Below are positions 11,625 through 19,659 of a stretch of DNA of 64,000 nt, piece by piece. The stretch covers positions 62,001-126,000 of the forward strand of contig JANQPO010000016.1 in NCBI GenBank assembly GCA_028289445.1, in the 5' to 3' direction. Both the position numbers and the translations under genes were made by a program. Below the pieces are notes generated by a model that saw only the letters and a program-made list of their open reading frames with translations, was not told where the DNA came from and made no database searches. This DNA is from Tepidamorphaceae bacterium (GTDB lineage: Bacteria > Pseudomonadota > Alphaproteobacteria > Rhizobiales > JAKSCL01). Position 1 is the stretch's first letter. Each line of letters starts with the position of its first letter.

Positions 11625-12299
11625 CTAGTCGGCCCTTGTGGCGGGCGGTGTCGGGTTGCCATCGCCGGATGACCGCCCGTCGGGTTCGGGCAGGGCATCG
11701 TCGCCAGGACCGCTTGGCGCGTCGGGTGGGCCTGATGTCGCCTCGGTCAGATTGACCGCTTGGCTGCTCCATTCGTTGGCCATGACTTGATAGTTGCCAA
11801 AGATCTGTCGGTGATAGGTCCACTTTTCCTCGACCGTGCTCCACCGCCAGCGCTCATACTGGATAAAGTCGGCTGCCGCGTTCCAATCCCTGACGAACGC
11901 GCTCTCCATCCAGTTTCGATAGAACTTTGCATCCAGAATCCGTTCGCGAATGCCGATGGCAACCAACTCGTAGTGGTTGAGATAGTCGATGACCGACTGG
12001 CGTTCGTCTTTTTCGTCTTCCGTTGGATCGTGCAGGCGACCGAAGGTGCTTTGTCGCCGGTGCTTCGAGAAGACTTCGTGAAGGTCCCGATAGTGCGGTG
12101 CCGACTCAACCTTCTCGATCATATCGAGCGTCGCTCGCTGACGGGCTGACGCGCGGGCAGACCGAACGCCAAGAAACGCGACAGTGATTGACAGAACGAT
12201 GACGGCGGGCGTCAGAATTTGGACCCAGTTAAACGAAGGGGCCACGCAAAACGTCATGGCTTGCGCGGCCCCGGTCGCTACTATGTCAAAACACTGCAC
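11625..12299 (-). CDS. DUF4760-family membrane-anchored protein
   Basis: A 224-residue protein. A single membrane helix (about 24-45, LTPAVIVLSITVAFLGV) is followed by a cytoplasmic helical domain carrying the DUF4760 signature pattern: IEKVESAPHYRDL, then YLNHYELVAIGI, then FVRDWNAAADFI. The C-terminal 35 residues are Pro/Gly/Asp-rich and probably disordered. No catalytic residues are evident, and the family has no established function that I know of. It is surrounded by transporter genes on the same strand. The ATG at 12299 is used; a later ATG would leave almost no residues before the helix. Confidence 0.75.
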   Translation of the reverse strand: MQCFDIVATGAAQAMTFCVAPSFNWVQILTPAVIVLSITVAFLGVRSARASARQRATLDMIEKVESAPHYRDLHEVFSKHRRQSTFGRLHDPTEDEKDERQSVIDYLNHYELVAIGIRERILDAKFYRNWMESAFVRDWNAAADFIQYERWRWSTVEEKWTYHRQIFGNYQVMANEWSSQAVNLTEATSGPPDAPSGPGDDALPEPDGRSSGDGNPTPPATRAD

Positions 12300-12633
12300 C
12301 GGTTAGTCCCGAAGACCTTCCTTCAGCATGGGAACCTCCATGGCCGCATCGACATGCGAAATCGGTTGGCAGAATTGCCAAACCTAGCCCTTAAGTCAAT
12401 AAGATGGCATTGAAGATCAAACATTTCGTTAAGAAATGCATGGGGCAAAATCTTTAAATTTCAAGGCCTTACGATACGGTCTTAACGTTTTCTCATATTT
12501 TCGTTGTCTGACGCCGGCCAAGTGCCACTCAGCATTAAGATGGTGGCAGTGTGCCGGTATTCCACCTGTGATGGGACAACTTTGTTGCCAGGCGCGATCC
12601 CAAGTCCGCCGCCTGCCGGCGATCGCGGCAGCG
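12300..12633. other. Intergenic region without a recognisable gene
   Basis: This 334-base gap separates the DUF4760 gene from the binding-protein gene, both on the minus strand. It is AT-richer than its surroundings at 12350-12500. A CTGCCG/CGGCAG dyad lies just downstream of the binding-protein stop (about 12609-12630) but has no following T-run. I find no coding sequence or RNA gene in it. Confidence 0.5.
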
Positions 12634-14136
12634 CTAGTCCTCCCAGTAAACGCCGGTCAGGTCGTTGGCCTGGACGGGTGCATTCTCCCACAGGCCTTTC
12701 AGCTTGGCATTCCACACGCCCGTCTTGGCGAGCTGGAAGAGATAAACGTTGACCGCGTCGTTGGCGATGATCTCCTGGGCCTCCTTCATCAGGCTGTAGC
12801 GGGCATCCGTGTCGGTCGTCGCGTTCAGGTTCGCGATCACGTCGTTGAGTGCCGTGTTCGCATAGTTGAAGTAGTAGCCCTCCTTGGCATAGATGCCGAT
12901 ATCCAGCGCCTCCGTGTGGGAAACGATGGTGAGGTCATAGTCCTTGCCGCGGAACACCTGTTCCAGCCACTGCGCCCATTCCAGCGGAATCAGCTCCGCC
13001 TCGATGCCGACCTTTTTCAGGTCCGCCGCGATGATCTCGCCGCCCCGCCGCGCATAATTCGGCGGCGGCAGCTTCAAAGTCGTCTTGAAGCCATTGGGAT
13101 AACCGGCTTCGGCCAAAAGCGCTTTTGCCTTCTCAGGATCGTAAGCGTATTTGCCGGTCAGGTCGAGATAGGCCGGGTGGTGCGGTGCGAAATGCGTGCC
13201 GATCACCGTGCCGTAGCCGAACATGGCGCCGTCGACGATCGCCTGCTTGTTGATCGCATGCGCCAGTGCCTGGCGCACCCGCACGTCGCTAAACGGCTCG
13301 GCGGCGTTGTTGGTCGTCATGATCGTTTCGCCCTCGGTCGACCCGACGACGACCGTGAAGCGATTGTCGGCCTCAAGCTGGGGCAGATTTTCCGTCGCCG
13401 AGAAGATCGGATAGCCATCGACATCGCCGGCCAACAGTGAGGAAAGCTGAGCCGCCGTATCGTTGACGACCTTGAACGTCGCCTTTTCCAGCTTAGCCGC
13501 CTCGCCCCAATAATCGGGATTACGCTCAAGCTCGACGCGGTCGCCCTTCACCCAGCGGGCAAATTTGAAGGGGCCGGTTCCGACCGGCTCGGATTTGTTG
13601 GTGTCTGCCGACTCTTCGCCGACGATCACCATGTCACCGGTGCCCAGATTGAACAGGAAATCGCCGGTCGGCCGTTTCAGCACGATCTCAACGGTCGTGT
13701 CGTCGGCCGCCGTCATCGTGTCGATCGGCTCGAACTTCTCCTTCTTGGCATTGACGGAGTCTTCGCCCCGCGACCGGTCAAAGGAATAGACGACATCGGC
13801 GGCCGTCATCGGCGTGCCATCGTGGAAGGTCACGCCGGATTGAAGGGTGAAGGTATAGGTCAGGCCGTCATCGCTGATCGTCCAGCCCTTGGCAAGTGCG
13901 GCTTTGACGGAACCGTCGCGGTCGACCTGTGTGAGGCCTTCAAAGACGTTGATGAAGACGATTTCGTCGATGGCCGCTGCGGCGCCGGCCGTCGGGTCGA
14001 GATGCGGCGGCTCCAGCCTGACACCAAGCACCACATCGGTGCGGGCGGCCAGGGCCGCAGGAATGGCAAAGCCCGTTGCCATAAAACCGGCCACCAACGC
14101 GGCGCCTGTCAGAGATTTGAAAAACGAAAGCGTCAT
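12634..14136 (-). CDS. ABC transporter substrate-binding protein, peptide/nickel family 5
   Basis: A 500-residue periplasmic binding protein. The ATG at 14136 is preferred over the long upstream extension because it has GAGG 5 bases upstream and starts a clear signal peptide (hydrophobic run about 10-28, cleavage near AALAA). The mature protein has the family pattern of conserved segments: LDPTAGAAAAIDEI, DGLTYTFTLQSGVTFHDGTP, VGTGPFKF and the C-terminal NVYLFQLAKTGVWN. It is the likely ligand receptor for the permeases and ATPase at 6588-10053, although four other genes now separate it from them. It is transcribed divergently from the OmpA-like gene. Confidence 0.92.
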   Translation of the reverse strand: MTLSFFKSLTGAALVAGFMATGFAIPAALAARTDVVLGVRLEPPHLDPTAGAAAAIDEIVFINVFEGLTQVDRDGSVKAALAKGWTISDDGLTYTFTLQSGVTFHDGTPMTAADVVYSFDRSRGEDSVNAKKEKFEPIDTMTAADDTTVEIVLKRPTGDFLFNLGTGDMVIVGEESADTNKSEPVGTGPFKFARWVKGDRVELERNPDYWGEAAKLEKATFKVVNDTAAQLSSLLAGDVDGYPIFSATENLPQLEADNRFTVVVGSTEGETIMTTNNAAEPFSDVRVRQALAHAINKQAIVDGAMFGYGTVIGTHFAPHHPAYLDLTGKYAYDPEKAKALLAEAGYPNGFKTTLKLPPPNYARRGGEIIAADLKKVGIEAELIPLEWAQWLEQVFRGKDYDLTIVSHTEALDIGIYAKEGYYFNYANTALNDVIANLNATTDTDARYSLMKEAQEIIANDAVNVYLFQLAKTGVWNAKLKGLWENAPVQANDLTGVYWED

Positions 14137-14263
14137 CACCGCCTCACCACAATTGGACCACGAATGTGGAGGATAGCGAGAAGTCTTGGCAGGCGGAAGC
14201 CGGTTGATTCGAATCGGACAAAGCGTCACAACGGTTGAAACATGGGACAATGAGAGACCGATC

Positions 14264-14929
14264 ATGAGAAAGCTAATTGTGTTGGCAGCGTTCGCCGGGC
14301 TGATCGCGGCCTGCACGACCAACCCCTATACGGGTCAGCAACAGGTATCGCGTACAGCGATTGGCGGTGGGCTTGGCGCTGGCCTCGGCGCGGCAACCGG
14401 CGCGTTGATCGGCGCGGCAACCGGCGGCGCGGACGATGCGCGCAAGGGCGCTTTGATTGGTGCCGGCATCGGAGCGCTGTCTGGCGGCGGCATCGGTCTT
14501 TACATGGATCGCCAGGAGGCCGCGCTGCGCCAGCGCCTGGCGGCGAGCGGCGTCAGCGTCACGCGCGTCGGCGACCAGATCGTCCTTAACATGCCGTCGA
14601 ACATCACGTTCGACGTCGATCAGTCGGCGATCAAGCCGCAGTTCTTCGAGGTCCTGAATTCCGTGGCGCTGGTGTTCCGCGAGTACAATCAGACACTGAT
14701 CGACATCTATGGGCACACGGATTCTGACGGCAGCGACGCTTATAACTTCCAGCTCTCGCAGGATCGCGCGCAAAGCGTCGCGACCTATCTTACGGGGCAG
14801 GGGATCGATAGCCGGCGCTTCTTGGTGCGTGGTTTCGGTGAATCGCAGCCAGTCGCGCCGAACACATCTGAGGCCGGCAAGGCGCAAAACCGCCGTGTGG
14901 AGATCCGGATCACGGCGCTGCAAGCCTGA
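14264..14929 (+). CDS. OmpA-family outer-membrane lipoprotein (YiaD-like)
   Basis: A 221-residue protein. The signal peptide ends in a lipobox (LIAAC, Cys17), so it is predicted to be a lipoprotein. A glycine-rich segment with repeated GAGLGAATGALIG motifs (about 35-80) resembles the glycine-zipper region of YiaD and 17-kDa antigen proteins. The C-terminal OmpA domain (about 105-221) has the peptidoglycan-binding pattern GHTDSDGSDAYNFQLSQDRA and ends NRRVEIRI. It anchors the outer membrane to the cell wall. The start at 14264 is chosen from the signal peptide. A strong terminator follows directly. Confidence 0.93.
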   Translation: MRKLIVLAAFAGLIAACTTNPYTGQQQVSRTAIGGGLGAGLGAATGALIGAATGGADDARKGALIGAGIGALSGGGIGLYMDRQEAALRQRLAASGVSVTRVGDQIVLNMPSNITFDVDQSAIKPQFFEVLNSVALVFREYNQTLIDIYGHTDSDGSDAYNFQLSQDRAQSVATYLTGQGIDSRRFLVRGFGESQPVAPNTSEAGKAQNRRVEIRITALQA

Positions 14930-14951
14930 CAGTTTGATCCGACCGCAAGTT

Positions 14952-14985
14952 AAAAACCCCCGGTCATTCGACCGGGGGTTTTTTT
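14952..14985 (+). terminator. Rho-independent terminator after the OmpA-like lipoprotein gene
   Basis: A perfect 9-bp stem CCCCCGGTC/GACCGGGGG with an ATTC loop is extended by A5/T5 pairing and ends in seven T residues. It lies 23 bases after the stop codon at 14929. Confidence 0.93.
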
Positions 14986-15193
14986 GTCAGTTTTTGCGCC
15001 TATGCACCACGAAGACACTCTGAAAAGCGTAGTAAAACGATCTTCATAGCAATTGTATCATTGTTGTTTTCATTGCCTAAACTATGACCATGTTCTCAAA
15101 CTAACATTCATATGCACGTGTCCATCGTTATGATATTACAGAGAGCGGAACACTATTTGCACCGTTCGATGCTTCATTTGCATGGAGGTTGCA

Positions 15194-15649
15194 ATGTCCG
15201 AGCAAAACAAACGCGTTGTTGAACGCATATTCGATCAGCTCTTCAACGCCGACCGCGTTGATCTTGTGCCGGATCTCTATACGGATGACGTGGTCGGTCA
15301 CGATCCGGCCAATCGGATCGAAGTTCAGGGGCACGCGGAATTCCGGCGGGTCGTTGAGGGCTATCGCGCCGCCTTTCCGCATCATCGCTATGTCGTTCAC
15401 ACAGTGATCGGCGAAGGTGCTTTCGTGGCCGCGCGCTGGTCCGTGTTTGACGATACGTTCGCCGACGGAGAAGAAGAGGTCGTCCAAGGGCTGTCGCTTT
15501 GTCGGTTCCGAGATGGGCGCGTCTGTGAGGTCTGGCAGCATTGGGACAATCTCGGCTTCCTTCAAAAACTCGAAGCAGTCGATTCCAGCATCGATCTCAA
15601 AGCCGCCATCGGTGCGTTCATCTCGGGGCAAAGCAAGAACGGTAGCTGA
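15194..15649 (+). CDS. SnoaL-like / ester cyclase family protein (NTF2 fold)
   Basis: A 151-residue protein with the pattern of SnoaL-like polyketide-cyclase-type proteins: an initial helix (VERIFDQLFNADRVDLV), then YTDDVVGHDP, a helix with RRVVEGYRAAFPHHRYVV, and strands ending in WQHWDNLGFLQKL. The ATG at 15194 has GGAGG 6 bases upstream and is preferred over 15182. Members bind or transform small hydrophobic molecules, but many have no known substrate. The preceding 200 bases are AT-rich and probably hold its promoter. It is followed by an ArsR-type regulator. Confidence 0.8.
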   Translation: MSEQNKRVVERIFDQLFNADRVDLVPDLYTDDVVGHDPANRIEVQGHAEFRRVVEGYRAAFPHHRYVVHTVIGEGAFVAARWSVFDDTFADGEEEVVQGLSLCRFRDGRVCEVWQHWDNLGFLQKLEAVDSSIDLKAAIGAFISGQSKNGS

Positions 15650-15699
15650 CGCCATTCGTGCTCGATCCTTGCGATCTCTAAGGGTCTTTTCTGTCAGCC

Positions 15700-15734
15700 T
15701 TGACTTACTAATCGGGATCAAGCTATAAGTAAGT
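15700..15734 (+). promoter_or_regulatory. Promoter with overlapping inverted repeat for the ArsR-type gene
   Basis: TTGACT (15700-15705) and TATAAG (15724-15729), 18 bases apart, form a good sigma-70 pair. The arms ACTTACT (15703-15709) and AGTAAGT (15728-15734) are exact inverted repeats that cover both promoter boxes, as expected for an autorepressor operator. Seven bases after the -10 box lies the A of the start codon at 15736, so the transcript may be leaderless. Confidence 0.7.
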
Positions 15735-15735
15735 T

Positions 15736-16101
15736 ATGGCTTACATTGACCCTTTCTCGGCAATTGCCGATCCCACGCGCCGGCAGATTCTGACACGTCT
15801 TCGTGCTGGGCCTGAAACGGTTGGGAAACTGGCGGAAAACATCCCGGTCTCGCGGCCTGCCGTGTCACAGCATCTCAAAGTGCTGCGCGAAGCCGGCCTC
15901 GTCTCCGTCACGCCGCAAGGCACCGCCAACATCTATGCCCTCAACAAAGACGGTTTCGTCGAGATTCTCAGATGGATCGACGCGATGTGGTCCGACGCGC
16001 TTGGTGCGTTCACCGAGCATGTCGAGGGCGAACCGGATGACAATGAGCCGGAAGACACCGCAAACGATAATCAGGGAGGCGGCCCGTCATGGCCACGCTG
16101 A
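15736..16101 (+). CDS. ArsR/SmtB-family winged-helix transcriptional regulator
   Basis: A 121-residue regulator. The winged helix occupies residues 1-90, with the typical start FSAIADPTRRQILTRL and recognition region VSRPAVSQHLKVLREAGLV. There is no cysteine-based metal site, so it belongs to the non-metal-sensing branch that usually regulates a neighbouring SRPBCC/AHSA1-type gene. The tail from about 95 is acidic and low-complexity. No ribosome site precedes the ATG and the promoter places the transcription start at the ATG. A short possible gene remnant overlaps its 3' end. Confidence 0.92.
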   Translation: MAYIDPFSAIADPTRRQILTRLRAGPETVGKLAENIPVSRPAVSQHLKVLREAGLVSVTPQGTANIYALNKDGFVEILRWIDAMWSDALGAFTEHVEGEPDDNEPEDTANDNQGGGPSWPR

Positions 16102-16199
16102 CGAAGATGCGCGTGGCGCCGGCCCATAACACAATTCGGGTTCGTGCTGCGCCAGCGGGTGCTGATGCCAATGTCCTGGGCTGCGTGTTCAAGGACTAA
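16089..16199 (+). pseudogene. 36-codon ORF, possible remnant of an SRPBCC-type gene
   Basis: This ORF starts inside the end of the ArsR gene (ATG at 16089, overlap 13 bases) and ends at 16199, overlapping the stop of the convergent M20 gene. Its translation contains TIRVRAAPAG, reminiscent of the N terminus of AHSA1/SRPBCC proteins, which commonly follow such ArsR genes, but then ends in 20 unrelated residues. It could be a truncated relic or a chance ORF. Confidence 0.3.
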
Positions 16200-17476
16200 T
16201 CGATCCCCAAAAGTCCGGCCGTGGCGATCGCCATCACGGTAGCGGCCTCGCGCATGTCGTCGATCCCCACCCATTCGTCCGGGGTGTGCGCGAGGTCGAG
16301 GATGCCCGGACCATAGGCGATGCAGTCGTCGAGATGGCCGATGCGGGCGATGTGCTTCTGATCATAGGTGCCGGGTGAGATCACCAGGTCGGGTTCCCGC
16401 CCGAGCACCGTTTTGACCGCGTCCGAAACCGACTGCACGACCGGCGCGTCGGCATCGGTCATGGTCGGAAGGACTTCCATGATGTCCTTGAGCGAGTAGC
16501 GAAAATCGGGACGTGCGGCGACCAATTCGTCAAGGATCGACCGGACTTCGGCCTTAACATCATCCAGGTGTTCCTCAATCAGAAACCGCCGGTCGATCGT
16601 CATGCGGCAGGAGTCGGGGACGTTTGGCGAGGGAAGGCCGGTGAAATCGTCGGTCTGGCCGCCATGGATAGCGTTGATGTTCAAGGTCGAGCGCCGCGCG
16701 CCCTCCGGGACCACCGGCATCGATGTGCGCTTTTGGTCGAGAAGCGGAAATAGCTCGCGCTCGAAGGCTTCGATGACGGCGCCCATGCCGCGCACGGCGC
16801 ACTGGCCTAGAAACGGCATCGATCCGTGGGCAATCCGGCCGTGGGTCTCGATCTCCGCCCACCAGACGCCACGATGGCCGAGACAGATGCGATCCTTGTT
16901 CAGCGGTTCGGGAATGATGACGTGGTCGACCCTGGGGCGCGAGAACAGACCTTTCTCCGCGAGATAGGCGACGCCGCCGAAGCCGCCGGATTCCTCATCG
17001 ACCGTGCCGGAAATCTCGATCGTGCCGGGAATATCGGAGCGTTCCTCGATCAGTGCTTCCATCGCGATGATGGCAGCCGCGATCCCGCCCTTCATGTCGC
17101 AGGCGCCGCGACCAAAGACCCTGCCGTCCCGCACGATGGCCTCGAACGGCGCCACGCTCCATCCCTGGCCGGCTTCCACCACATCGATATGGCCGTTGAA
17201 ATGGACCGTCGGTCCGGGACGTCCGCCTTCCCGGCGAGCAACGACATTCGTGCGGGGGTAACGGTCGCTGTCGCCGGGCGTTCCTTCACCCCGCATATAG
17301 CTGACCTCGAACCCGCGCGACGCCAATCGACGGCCGATGTACTCGGCGCAGGGTGCATAGGCATCACCCGGCGGGTTGACCGTCGGAAATCGAATGAGAT
17401 CGCAAGTCAGCGCGACCAGGTCGTCCGTCTTATCGGCAATACGCCGATTGAGCTTGGCGGGCAGATCGCCGGACAT
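16196..17476 (-). CDS. M20-family deacylase (ArgE/DapE type)
   Basis: A 426-residue zinc amidohydrolase of the acetylornithine deacetylase / succinyl-diaminopimelate desuccinylase family. Metal and catalytic residues are visible: His96 and Asp98 in GHIDVV, bridging Asp127 in ACDMKGG, and the Glu161-Glu162 pair in TVDEESGG. An insertion dimerisation domain lies at about 200-330, and a late His in LDLAHTPDEW is probably the last ligand. It hydrolyses an N-acyl amino acid or related amide; the true substrate is unknown. It lies 3 bases after upp on the same strand, so the two form an operon, which hints at a nucleobase or ureido-compound role. Confidence 0.88.
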   Translation of the reverse strand: MSGDLPAKLNRRIADKTDDLVALTCDLIRFPTVNPPGDAYAPCAEYIGRRLASRGFEVSYMRGEGTPGDSDRYPRTNVVARREGGRPGPTVHFNGHIDVVEAGQGWSVAPFEAIVRDGRVFGRGACDMKGGIAAAIIAMEALIEERSDIPGTIEISGTVDEESGGFGGVAYLAEKGLFSRPRVDHVIIPEPLNKDRICLGHRGVWWAEIETHGRIAHGSMPFLGQCAVRGMGAVIEAFERELFPLLDQKRTSMPVVPEGARRSTLNINAIHGGQTDDFTGLPSPNVPDSCRMTIDRRFLIEEHLDDVKAEVRSILDELVAARPDFRYSLKDIMEVLPTMTDADAPVVQSVSDAVKTVLGREPDLVISPGTYDQKHIARIGHLDDCIAYGPGILDLAHTPDEWVGIDDMREAATVMAIATAGLLGID

Positions 17477-17479
17477 CGC

Positions 17480-18112
17480 TCACTTGGTGCCGTACATGCG
17501 GTCGCCGGCATCGCCGAGGCCCGGAACGATATAGCCGTGATCGTTCAAATGGCTGTCGATCGCGCAGGTGAAGATCGGAACCTCCGGATGCCGCTCCTTC
17601 AATCGTTCGATGCCTTCCGGCGCGGCGAGAAGCGTGGCGACACGAATGTCCTTGGCGCCGGCACCCTTCATCTTGGCGATCGCGGCGGATAGCGAGTTGG
17701 CCGTTGCCAACATCGGGTCAACGACGACCACCGGTCGCTCATCGATATGGCCCGGCACCTTGAAATAGTATTCGACCGGTTCGAGCGTATCGGGGTCGCG
17801 GTAAAGGCCGATATGACCGACGCGCGCGGACGGCACGAGGTCGAGCATGCCCTCAAGCAAGCCCTGGCCGGCACGCAGGACGGACACAAAGCACAGTTTG
17901 CGCCCCTCCAGGACCGGTGCATCCATGGGTGCAAGTGGCGTCTCGATGGTCTTGCTGGTCAGGTGCAAATCCCGCAAGACTTCGTAGGCCAGGAGCAGGC
18001 TGATCTCGCGCAGGAGGCGACGGAACATCCATGACGGGGTTTGCTTGTCGCGCATATAGGTCAGTTTGTGTTGCACAAGGGGATGGTCGACAAGAGTGAC
18101 GCCTGAGGTCAT
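17480..18112 (-). CDS. upp: Uracil phosphoribosyltransferase
   Basis: A 210-residue pyrimidine-salvage enzyme that converts uracil and PRPP to UMP. The start at 18112 ([11 protein letters not shown]) is preceded by AAGGAAG and matches the family N terminus. The longer upstream extension has no family likeness. PRPP-binding loop [13 protein letters not shown] and the C-terminal uracil-binding region [18 protein letters not shown] are intact. It is the first gene of a two-gene unit with the M20 deacylase. Confidence 0.97.
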   Translation of the reverse strand: MTSGVTLVDHPLVQHKLTYMRDKQTPSWMFRRLLREISLLLAYEVLRDLHLTSKTIETPLAPMDAPVLEGRKLCFVSVLRAGQGLLEGMLDLVPSARVGHIGLYRDPDTLEPVEYYFKVPGHIDERPVVVVDPMLATANSLSAAIAKMKGAGAKDIRVATLLAAPEGIERLKERHPEVPIFTCAIDSHLNDHGYIVPGLGDAGDRMYGTK

Positions 18113-18257
18113 GGCATTCTTCCTTGATGGTTTGAGCGGTTCGTGCGTCGGGTCGGCGCACTGTGATCCCGAATACGCCAGACGGCAAGCCGTCCGAACG
18201 GCGCCCAAGGAAGATGGGGAAAACCGAGATGGCTGGTTGCCGTCCGTCGCGCTCCGA

Positions 18258-19538
18258 GTGATCGGCTTGCGGCTCGCGCTTTCTTGTTCGTTGATCTTGG
18301 GATGTTCGGGTGCGGCACCCGCATTGGAGCCGCTACCGGACCTGACAGAGACCGAGCGCCTGATCTTCAGCCTGGGCGCCAGTCAGTTCGCTGCCGCGTG
18401 GCACGCAGCACCGTCGGACGATGTGGCGTTCGACGGACTGGGGCCCCTTTACAACGCTACCTCTTGCGCGGCCTGCCACCCGTCAGGCGGCGCGGCACCG
18501 GGGCCGCGTTTCGCCAGCGATCCGGCGGACCTGTCCTCTCGACTTGCCGTTGTGATCGAGCCCGCCGATCCGATCTTTGGCGACCAGATTCAGCCTTTTT
18601 CAGTCGGTTCGCCCGATGAGGGACTGCCGACCGTGACGTGGATGCGGCAATCGGCCGAGGGACCGGATGGCGCGGCTTCAAGCCTTGTCGCTCCGACCTA
18701 CAGGCTTGGCCCATCCCCCTATGGCCTCGTCACGTCAGATCGTGCGATATCCGGCCGCGTGCCGCCGCCGCTTGCCGGTCTGGGCTTGCTAGAAGTCGTC
18801 CCAGACGCCGTAATCCTCGCTAACGCCGATCCCGACGACCGCGATGGCGACGGGATCTCAGGCGTTGCCAGGCAAATCAGCGTCGACGGGGAAACTCTGA
18901 TCGGTCGGTTCGGTTGGCGCGCCGAACAGCCGACAATCGCCAGTCAGACCATGCACGCCCTGTCGCGCGACATGGGCTTGTCGACGGACGCGTTTCCCGA
19001 TCACTTCGGCGACTGCACAGTGGAGCAAGAGGATTGTCGGAAGGCACCCCACGGCGCCGGTGGCGTCTCGGGACCAACGGAGGTCCCCAAATCCGTCGTC
19101 GAACAGATATCCGCATTCATCGCGCTGTCCGCGCCGCCGGCACCGGCTGAAGAGGGTTTTGTCGTTGGCGCCGCGATCTTCGCGGACATCGGCTGCGCGA
19201 AATGCCACCGCCCAAGCCTTCCCGTCGACGAGGCGACACGCGGCCAGTCGTCCGTCGCCGCCTACACTGACCTGTTGTTGCACGACATGGGAGAGGGCTT
19301 GGCCGTGCGGGACGGCACGGGGCGCATGGTCGATGGCGAATGGCGTACCGCCCCGTTGTGGGGATTGGGCGTGCGTGCCGATGCGCCGGAGCCGGGGCTG
19401 CTTCACGATGGCCGTGCGATTTCGATTACCGAAGCGATCCTCTGGCATGGCGGCGAAGGTGCCCGGTCCCGCGACGCCTTTCGATCGCTGAGCGAAACGC
19501 AGAGGGCTCAGCTTATCGCATTTCTTCGGAGTCTCTGA
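18258..19538 (+). CDS. Di-haem c-type oxidoreductase (DUF1111 / DHOR family)
   Basis: An exported two-haem protein of about 426 residues. The haem sites are CAACH in the N-terminal third and CAKCH in the C-terminal third. Segments such as [35 protein letters not shown] and the C-terminal APLWGLG with LLHDGRA are typical of the di-haem oxidoreductase family related to MauG/CcpA peroxidases. The N terminus is a hydrophobic signal with a lipobox-like LILGC. No ribosome site decides the start: GTG at 18258 is used because it begins the signal sequence, while TTG at 18237 and longer starts are possible. It is divergent from upp. The substrate is unknown. Confidence 0.85.
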   Translation: MIGLRLALSCSLILGCSGAAPALEPLPDLTETERLIFSLGASQFAAAWHAAPSDDVAFDGLGPLYNATSCAACHPSGGAAPGPRFASDPADLSSRLAVVIEPADPIFGDQIQPFSVGSPDEGLPTVTWMRQSAEGPDGAASSLVAPTYRLGPSPYGLVTSDRAISGRVPPPLAGLGLLEVVPDAVILANADPDDRDGDGISGVARQISVDGETLIGRFGWRAEQPTIASQTMHALSRDMGLSTDAFPDHFGDCTVEQEDCRKAPHGAGGVSGPTEVPKSVVEQISAFIALSAPPAPAEEGFVVGAAIFADIGCAKCHRPSLPVDEATRGQSSVAAYTDLLLHDMGEGLAVRDGTGRMVDGEWRTAPLWGLGVRADAPEPGLLHDGRAISITEAILWHGGEGARSRDAFRSLSETQRAQLIAFLRSL

Positions 19539-19582
19539 TGGTTAGGGGATAATCCCGTCAAACCGCTTCAATATCTGCCCCG

Positions 19583-19597
19583 TTAATCTTTGATTAA
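19583..19597. promoter_or_regulatory. CtrA-type binding site (TTAA-N7-TTAA)
   Basis: TTAATCTTTGATTAA is an exact match to the alphaproteobacterial CtrA consensus TTAA-N7-TTAA, embedded in the palindrome GTTAATC-TTT-GATTAAC (19582-19598). Further TTAA half-sites lie at 19607-19610 and 19618-19621. It is 63 bases upstream of the receiver-domain gene at 19660. Confidence 0.6.
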
Positions 19598-19659
19598 CCA
19601 AATCACTTAAGGTTCCGTTAATCAGCCGATTCGGCTGCATTCAGCAGGGACGGGAAAAC

